Shown in pieces: positions 53,920 to 58,363 of a DNA stretch of 58,363 nt (position 1 is its first letter; every line of letters begins with the position of its first letter). The stretch is taken from positions 59,686 to 118,048 of the forward strand of contig NZ_STGY01000054.1 of NCBI RefSeq assembly GCF_004912275.1. The letters run 5' to 3'. The notes under the pieces were generated by a model. That model had not been told where the DNA came from. It did no database searches and worked only from the letters and a program-made list of their open reading frames with translations. The stretch is from Glycomyces buryatensis (GTDB lineage Bacteria; Actinomycetota; Actinomycetes; Mycobacteriales; Micromonosporaceae). The translations under genes and the position numbers were made by a program.

Positions 53920-55917
53920 GTGACGTACCCCGAGAGGGCCACCCGCCGGCTCCGCCTTCCGGCCGACGACCGCTCCCCGGCCGCCGCGCGGGCCGCCGTC
54001 CGGGCGGTCCTGACCGAAGCCGGACTGACCGAGCTGCTCGACGAGACCCTGCTGCTCACCACCGAGCTGGCCACGAACGGCGTCGTCCACGCCGGCACCG
54101 ACATCTCCCTGGCCGTCGCCGCCGACCCGATCGGCGTGCGCGTCACCGTCACCGACTACCGCTCCGGCGGCATCGAACCGGCCGACATGGCCATGCCCGA
54201 GGTCACCGCCCAGGGCGGGCGCGGCCTGCTCCTGGTCGACCGCTTCGCCTCCTCGTGGGGCACCACCCACGACCAGACCGGCAAATCGATCTGGTTCCGC
54301 ATCGACCGCGACCCCGACGCCGCCCCGCCGGTCCCGCGGCCCGCCGACTCCGATCCGGCCGAGCACACCGCCGCCGACCTGGACGGCCTCGCCTCACTGC
54401 TGACCGTCGCCACGTCCCTCCAGACGCGGTTGCCCGTCGACCAGCTCGTCACCGAACTCCTCGCCCGCCTCCACGACGCCACCGGCGCCGCGGGCGGCAC
54501 CATCGAATACGACTCCGGCGACGGCACCGGCGCGGCCGTCCTCGCCAAGTTCGGCGACCCCAGCCCGGTCGTGGTCGAATGCGACCTGCCGCTGACCTCG
54601 CCCGCGTGCGGGCGCCTCACGCTGTCGGGGACCCCCGACCCGTCGTGGAAGCCCCTCGCCGAACTGGTCGCCGAGCGCATCGCCCTGGCCGTCCAGATCG
54701 ACCGGATGCGCACCGAGGAACAGCGCCGCTCCGGCTGGCTCACCTACCTCGCCGAGGCCGGCGAGCTCCTCGCCCACTCCCTCGACGAGCACCTCACCGT
54801 AGCGCTCATCCCGCAGCTCATCGTCCCCCAGCTGGGCCGCTGGGCCACCGTCCACCTCGTCGGCGACACCGGCGTGCTGCGCCTGTCCGCCATCACGCAC
54901 ACCGCCGAGGACGAACTCGAAGTCCAGCGGGCCCGCCTGGACGCCGCGACCGTGGCGCTCCAGACCTCCCTCGCCTCCGACGGGTGGACCGGCATGGAAC
55001 TGCCGGTCCCGCGCGGACTCGACGGCATCGCCGTGCCGCTGTCGGCGCGCGGCGCCACCATCGGGGTCCTCACGGTCGGGCGCCCCGACGGGCGCCAGCA
55101 CTCCAGCGAGGAGCGCGCCGTCGTCGCCGACCTCGCCAAGCGCTCCGCGCTGGCCCTCGACAACGCCCGCATCCACGCCGAACGCCAGGCCGTGGCCCAC
55201 GAGCTCCAGGCGGCGCTCATGCCCGGGAGCCTGCCCGACGTCTCAGGCGTCAGCTTCGCGGCCGAATACCTTCCGGCCGAAGCCTTCGGGACCGAGGTCG
55301 GCGGCGACTTCTACGACGCGACCGAGCTGCCCGAGGGGAAGCTGTGGGTCGCGATCGGCGACGTGTGCGGCAAGGGCGCGCAGGCCGCCGCCGTCACCGG
55401 CGTCGTCCGCGACGTCCTGCGCGTCATGGCCCGCGACGGCCGCCCGCTCCCGCGCGCCCTCGAACTGCTCAACGCGACCCTGCTCGAACAGCCCGGCGAC
55501 CTGCGCTACGCCACGCTCGCCTCGGCGCTGCTGGAGCGGCGCCCCGGCGGCGGACTCGGCGCGATGCTGTGCCTGTCGGGCCACGAGAAGCCGCTGCTGC
55601 TCAAGGCGAGCGGCGAGACCGAATGGGTGGGCACCGAAGGCACCGCCGTCGGCCTGTTCCCGCATGTCAAGGTCAACCCGGCCCAGGTGCGACTCGACAT
55701 CGGCGACGCCCTGGTGTTCTTCACCGACGGCGTCACCGAGCGGCGCGATGCGGCGGTCATGTTCGGACACGATCGCATCGTCAGGGCGGTCCGGGACGTC
55801 GCCGGCAAGCCCGCCCGCGCCATCGCCACGGCGCTGCTGGAGGCCGTCCAGCAGTTCTCGCCCGACGCGCCCCGCGACGACATCGCGATCCTGGTGGTCC
55901 GCTGCGAGCCCGGCTAG
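53920..55917 (+). CDS. PP2C (SpoIIE/RsbU) phosphatase with HATPase and GAF domains
   Basis: 665 residues from GTG 53920; the frame extends to 53815, but the family-like sequence starts here. Order: RsbW-like HATPase (about 1-125, TELATNGVVHAG, GGRGLLLVDRFASSW), one or two GAF domains (about 155-425), and a PP2C domain (about 435-660; EVGGDFYDA, IGDVCGKG, FFTDGVTER, DDIAILVV). Such proteins combine anti-sigma kinase and phosphatase activity in partner-switching control. The STAS protein at 47083-47511 is a candidate substrate. TAGACT 8 nt before the GTG suggests a leaderless transcript. Confidence 0.9.
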   Translation: MTYPERATRRLRLPADDRSPAAARAAVRAVLTEAGLTELLDETLLLTTELATNGVVHAGTDISLAVAADPIGVRVTVTDYRSGGIEPADMAMPEVTAQGGRGLLLVDRFASSWGTTHDQTGKSIWFRIDRDPDAAPPVPRPADSDPAEHTAADLDGLASLLTVATSLQTRLPVDQLVTELLARLHDATGAAGGTIEYDSGDGTGAAVLAKFGDPSPVVVECDLPLTSPACGRLTLSGTPDPSWKPLAELVAERIALAVQIDRMRTEEQRRSGWLTYLAEAGELLAHSLDEHLTVALIPQLIVPQLGRWATVHLVGDTGVLRLSAITHTAEDELEVQRARLDAATVALQTSLASDGWTGMELPVPRGLDGIAVPLSARGATIGVLTVGRPDGRQHSSEERAVVADLAKRSALALDNARIHAERQAVAHELQAALMPGSLPDVSGVSFAAEYLPAEAFGTEVGGDFYDATELPEGKLWVAIGDVCGKGAQAAAVTGVVRDVLRVMARDGRPLPRALELLNATLLEQPGDLRYATLASALLERRPGGGLGAMLCLSGHEKPLLLKASGETEWVGTEGTAVGLFPHVKVNPAQVRLDIGDALVFFTDGVTERRDAAVMFGHDRIVRAVRDVAGKPARAIATALLEAVQQFSPDAPRDDIAILVVRCEPG

Positions 55918-55937
55918 CCGAAACGGCCCGAGCCACG

Positions 55938-55981
55938 CGAAAGGCCCCGCGGCCCCTGGAAACCAGGGGCGAACGGGGCCG
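55938..55981. terminator. bidirectional hairpin between convergent genes
   Basis: GGCCCCG...CGGGGCC arms enclose an inner GCCCCTGG-AAA-CCAGGGGC hairpin. It lies between the stops of the PP2C phosphatase and NlpC/P60 genes. Confidence 0.7.
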
Positions 55982-55995
55982 CAGGCGTCCTCGTA

Positions 55996-56964
55996 CTAGT
56001 GCAGGATCGTGGTCGCGCCGACCCACGAGTTCCCGTGGTCGACCTCGACGATCTTGACCACCGTGGTGGAGTTCGGCGCGTGGACGATCAGGCCGTTGCC
56101 GATGTACATGCCCATGTGGCTCAAGTTGTTGTAGAAGACCAGGTCACCAGGCTGCAGCTGGTCCTTGCCGATCTGGGCGGTCTGGTTGTAGATCTGGGCG
56201 GCGTTGTGCGGCAGGGAGATGCCGATCTGCTCGTAGGCGCGCATGATCAGACCCGAGCAGTCCCAGGTGTCGGGGCCGGCCGAACCGAAGACGTACTGCT
56301 CGCCAAGCTGGTCGAGCGCGAACTCGACCACCGCGAGCTCGTCGTTGTTCATGTGCGGCAGGTTGTTCTCGTTGAAGCCGGGGATGTCCTCGCCCGCGAC
56401 GACCTGCCACTCCGCTTCGAGGTCCGCGGTGCGCTCCTCGAGGTCTTCCTTCTGCTTCTCCAGCTCGTCCTTGTCGGCTTCCAGGTCGCTCTGGAGGTCT
56501 TCGAGGAGTTCGAGCTGGGAGGTGTACTCGTCACTGACCGTCTGGAGCTCTTCCATGAGGTCGAAGTTGTAGAGGTTCGCCGAGTTCAACCGCTCCAGGC
56601 GCTCCACGAAGGCCTGGGGGGAACCGGATTCGAGGATGAGCGCCGCGTCGCCCACGCCTTGGTCCACATAGGTCTCATTGATGAAGTCGGCCAGCTGGTC
56701 GCGCAGCTCGTTCAGCTCGGCCTCCGCCGTGTCGACTTCCGCCTGGGCCTCTTCGAGGAGCTCCTCGTTGTCGGCGATCTCCTGCGCCAGACCGTTGTAC
56801 GCCTCTACCGCGGCGTTGAGGTCTTCGCTATTGGCCTCGATCTCGTCATTGATGTCAGAGACATCGCGATCGGCCCAGGCCGGGGTCGAACTGACTGCCG
56901 CGACGAGCAGGCCGCCGATAACGGCCAAAGACGTCCACTTGCGTCGGGGGGACAACTGGTACAC
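55996..56964 (-). CDS. secreted NlpC/P60 peptidoglycan endopeptidase with coiled-coil N-terminus, second copy
   Basis: 322 residues from GTG 56964. Signal peptide about 1-31 (STPAWAD); coiled coil about 32-190; NlpC/P60 domain about 205-322 with Cys236 (TWDCSGL), His283 (SHMGMYIG) and His295 (IVHAP). Same architecture as the gene at 2749-3699, but the leader (56965-57160) shows none of the c-di-AMP riboswitch blocks, so the paralogues are controlled differently. It probably cleaves stem peptides during growth or separation. Confidence 0.93.
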   Translation of the reverse strand: MYQLSPRRKWTSLAVIGGLLVAAVSSTPAWADRDVSDINDEIEANSEDLNAAVEAYNGLAQEIADNEELLEEAQAEVDTAEAELNELRDQLADFINETYVDQGVGDAALILESGSPQAFVERLERLNSANLYNFDLMEELQTVSDEYTSQLELLEDLQSDLEADKDELEKQKEDLEERTADLEAEWQVVAGEDIPGFNENNLPHMNNDELAVVEFALDQLGEQYVFGSAGPDTWDCSGLIMRAYEQIGISLPHNAAQIYNQTAQIGKDQLQPGDLVFYNNLSHMGMYIGNGLIVHAPNSTTVVKIVEVDHGNSWVGATTILH

Positions 56965-57160
56965 GAGGAGGGAGCTCCTTCAGACTGTCGGGGTGCTCGG
57001 ACGAACTGATGGGTTTTCGCCAAGAGGCCGAAGATGAGCCTAGCGCGCGTCGCTGCCCCCGGGTAGACCCCCTGTGCGACAAATTCGCTGCGTGACGCCC
57101 ATTCCACACCCGGTGTGCCCGATCTGTAAGTCCGCTGGGAATTCCGGTACCATCGATCCC

Positions 57161-57199
57161 ATGCCTTTCACGATGTGCCGCTGTCACCAGTGTCGATAG
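57161..57199 (+). CDS. Cys-rich leader peptide (attenuator uORF) of the cysteine dioxygenase gene
   Basis: ATG at 57161 opens a 12-codon ORF, MPFTMCRCHQCR, with three Cys codons in its last seven, ending 70 nt before the dioxygenase. TACCAT (57148-57153) 7 nt before the ATG is a good -10, so the mRNA is probably leaderless and starts at this ATG. Short leaderless Cys-rich uORFs upstream of sulfur genes act as cysteine-responsive attenuators in mycobacteria and are common as 'putative leader peptides' in other actinobacteria. A small hairpin (57199-57204/57211-57216) follows at the stop. Confidence 0.7.
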   Translation: MPFTMCRCHQCR

Positions 57200-57269
57200 G
57201 CCCGCCGCCCCGGGCCCGCCTTCGCGACCACTCCTGACAACCACTGCGACACATCGAAAGCCGATCACC

Positions 57270-57752
57270 ATGAGTCATTCGACGCTCACTGTCCTTGCGG
57301 CCGACCGCCTTGCCGCGCTCGCCGGTTTCTACGCCGAGCACCTGACGCTGCGCCCCCGCTTCACAGGGGCCGGCCGCTGGGCCCGCCGGGTGCTGTCGGG
57401 ACCGGACCACGAGGCATGGCTGCTGGCGTGGCTGCCGGGCCAGGGCACCGAACTGCACGACCACGGCGGGACCCGGACGCCGGCCGCCGCGGCGCTGACG
57501 GTCGTCTCCGGTTCGCTGACCGAGTACCAAGTCGTACCGGGCGACTTCCCGGGCCTGCGCCGCAAGGAGTTCGAGACGGGCGAGGTATCGACGGTGGACG
57601 ATCGCACGGTCCACGCGATGCGGAACGAATCGGACCGCCCGGCCGTGAGCCTCCATGTGTACTCGCCGGGACTGGAGGCCATGCGCGCCTACCAGTTCGA
57701 CGAGACGGGCCTGGCCCCGGTGAGGATCATGCGGGCCGGCGAGGATTGGTGA
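57270..57752 (+). CDS. cysteine dioxygenase (cupin)
   Basis: 160 residues. Cupin iron ligands His63 and His65 (ELHDHGGT) and His115 (VHAMRN), with SLHVYSP (Tyr131) near the C-terminus, match bacterial cysteine dioxygenases, which oxidise L-cysteine to cysteine sulfinate with O2. The ribosome binding site is weak, consistent with dependence on the upstream leader peptide. A terminator hairpin follows at 57755-57777. The opposite-strand ORF is a shadow. Confidence 0.88.
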   Translation: MSHSTLTVLAADRLAALAGFYAEHLTLRPRFTGAGRWARRVLSGPDHEAWLLAWLPGQGTELHDHGGTRTPAAAALTVVSGSLTEYQVVPGDFPGLRRKEFETGEVSTVDDRTVHAMRNESDRPAVSLHVYSPGLEAMRAYQFDETGLAPVRIMRAGEDW

Positions 57753-57754
57753 AC

Positions 57755-57777
57755 CGGGCCGGGCTCGACCCGGCCCG
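57755..57777 (+). terminator. terminator of the cysteine dioxygenase gene
   Basis: CGGGCCGGG and CCCGGCCCG form a perfect 9-bp stem with a 5-nt loop, 3 nt past the stop. Confidence 0.7.
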
Positions 57778-57895
57778 ACTCGCTATCCCTCGCATTCTCA
57801 GGTGATGATCGCCCAGATGCGGGCGGCTTCGGCCAGGATCTGGTCTCGGTGCTCGGTGCTCGGTGCTTGGTGGCCCATTCGGTGCGAAGCGGGGC

Positions 57896-58105
57896 CTAGA
57901 CGGTCAGTCGCGCTGCGCCCGAACCGAGTCCGGTGACCGACTCGAGGACTTTGGGTTCGTGTCCGATGATGGCGATGCGCAGCCGGGCCTGTCCGGGGAC
58001 CGGTTCGAACCGGAGGCAGCGGGAGTCGATCCAAGCAGCAGCAGCAAGGAAATGCAACCGCAGGGCCTTCTTGACAGGGCTTTCAGAGCGAACTGCTCGG
58101 TTCAT
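57896..58105 (-). CDS. possible small hypothetical protein
   Basis: 69 codons encoding a protein-like sequence, especially LRFEPVPGQARLRIAIIGHE and VTGLGSGAARLTV. No clear ribosome binding site or known family. It may be a remnant. Confidence 0.3.
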   Translation of the reverse strand: MNRAVRSESPVKKALRLHFLAAAAWIDSRCLRFEPVPGQARLRIAIIGHEPKVLESVTGLGSGAARLTV

Positions 58106-58363
58106 GCGGCCCCACCCCCGAAACCGCGCTGTTTTCAGGAGCTTCCCACTGGGAGCCCGTCAGGTTTCTCACGTGCCACCGGCAACCCGCCACATCGACG
58201 CACGGAACGTCTAGCCCAGACGACGGACCGCAGCATCTCGATTCTGAGAGTTTCCCTGGCGTGGCACGGTTGTGGGTGGCGGGTTCGCGTGGGGTGTGGT
58301 CGCGCTCGAGGAGGCCTGCATTGGGGTGGGGGCGCTGGCGGGGACCATCATGTACATGGTCGG
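58106..58363. other. window end, no gene recognised
   Basis: No supported feature. GTGGTCGCGCTCGAGGAGG at about 58292 and the following open frame could be the start of something continuing beyond the window. Confidence 0.3.

Noticed and set aside
57168..57656. Minus-strand 162-codon ORF opposite cysteine dioxygenase
   Set aside because: The plus strand carries the full cupin motif set; the minus frame has none.
57798..58034. Minus-strand 78-codon ORF ending DQILAEAARIWAIIT
   Set aside because: Only the last ~20 residues look protein-like; the rest is Arg/Pro-rich, with no start signal.

Overview
The window is high-GC DNA of a mycelial or polar-growing actinobacterium. The supporting evidence is HspR/HAIR control of dnaK, a CebR-type cellobiose operon, a DivIVA-type coiled-coil protein, TadA with its actinobacterial partner protein, an OsaA/OsaB-like two-component pair, EtfD, GTG starts and LPxTG surface proteins. 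A Glycomycetaceae-like genus is possible, but this is a weak inference from gene content and no rRNA is present.

Layout. 1-2.4 kb: partial DUF222/HNH gene, a small acidic protein, and a csoR-copZ copper operon with a near-perfect CsoR operator. 2.6-3.7 kb: c-di-AMP (ydaO/yuaA) riboswitch driving a secreted NlpC/P60 hydrolase. 4.0-9.7 kb, minus strand: GH20 hexosaminidase, DivIVA-like protein and two CNNM/CBS membrane proteins. 9.7-14.7 kb, minus strand: dnaK-grpE-dnaJ-hspR behind two HAIR operators. Here hspR reads through a short-repeat array that roughly doubles the protein. 14.9-17.5 kb: a Cys-rich hypothetical protein, a DUF1349 protein and a polysaccharide deacetylase.

17.6-26.8 kb is a cellulose/cellobiose module. 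A secreted GH48 exocellulase is divergent from cebE-cebF-cebG-bglC-cebR, and CebR-like operators lie in the shared promoter region. The cellulase releases cellobiose, the ABC importer takes it up, the GH1 enzyme hydrolyses it, and the LacI-type repressor closes the loop. Three stem-loops separate cebE from cebF.

27-41 kb is accessory. It holds an LPxTG protein, a tandem pair of internally duplicated DGHHK (ParB/Srx-like) proteins of which one is frameshifted, a 5'-truncated pentapeptide gene head-to-head with an orphan HNH toxin cassette, three immunity-type genes (two SUKH-4-like), a HAD pseudogene, a TIGR02569-like phosphotransferase, hypothetical proteins, and fragments of a CDP-alcohol phosphatidyltransferase and a TPR protein. 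It looks like a polymorphic-toxin and recombination hotspot.

41.2-43.3 kb: etfD. From 52.5 down to 43.4 kb the minus strand carries a tightly packed series: poly-HAMP hybrid kinase, response regulator, STAS protein, PrsW-like protease, small membrane protein, TadA partner, TadA, then an MntA/HepT toxin-antitoxin pair. 52.7-55.9 kb, plus strand: an acidic LPxTG protein and an HATPase-GAF-PP2C phosphatase. 56.0-57.8 kb: a second NlpC/P60 hydrolase and a cysteine dioxygenase preceded by a probable leaderless Cys-rich leader peptide. The last 550 bases hold no confident gene.
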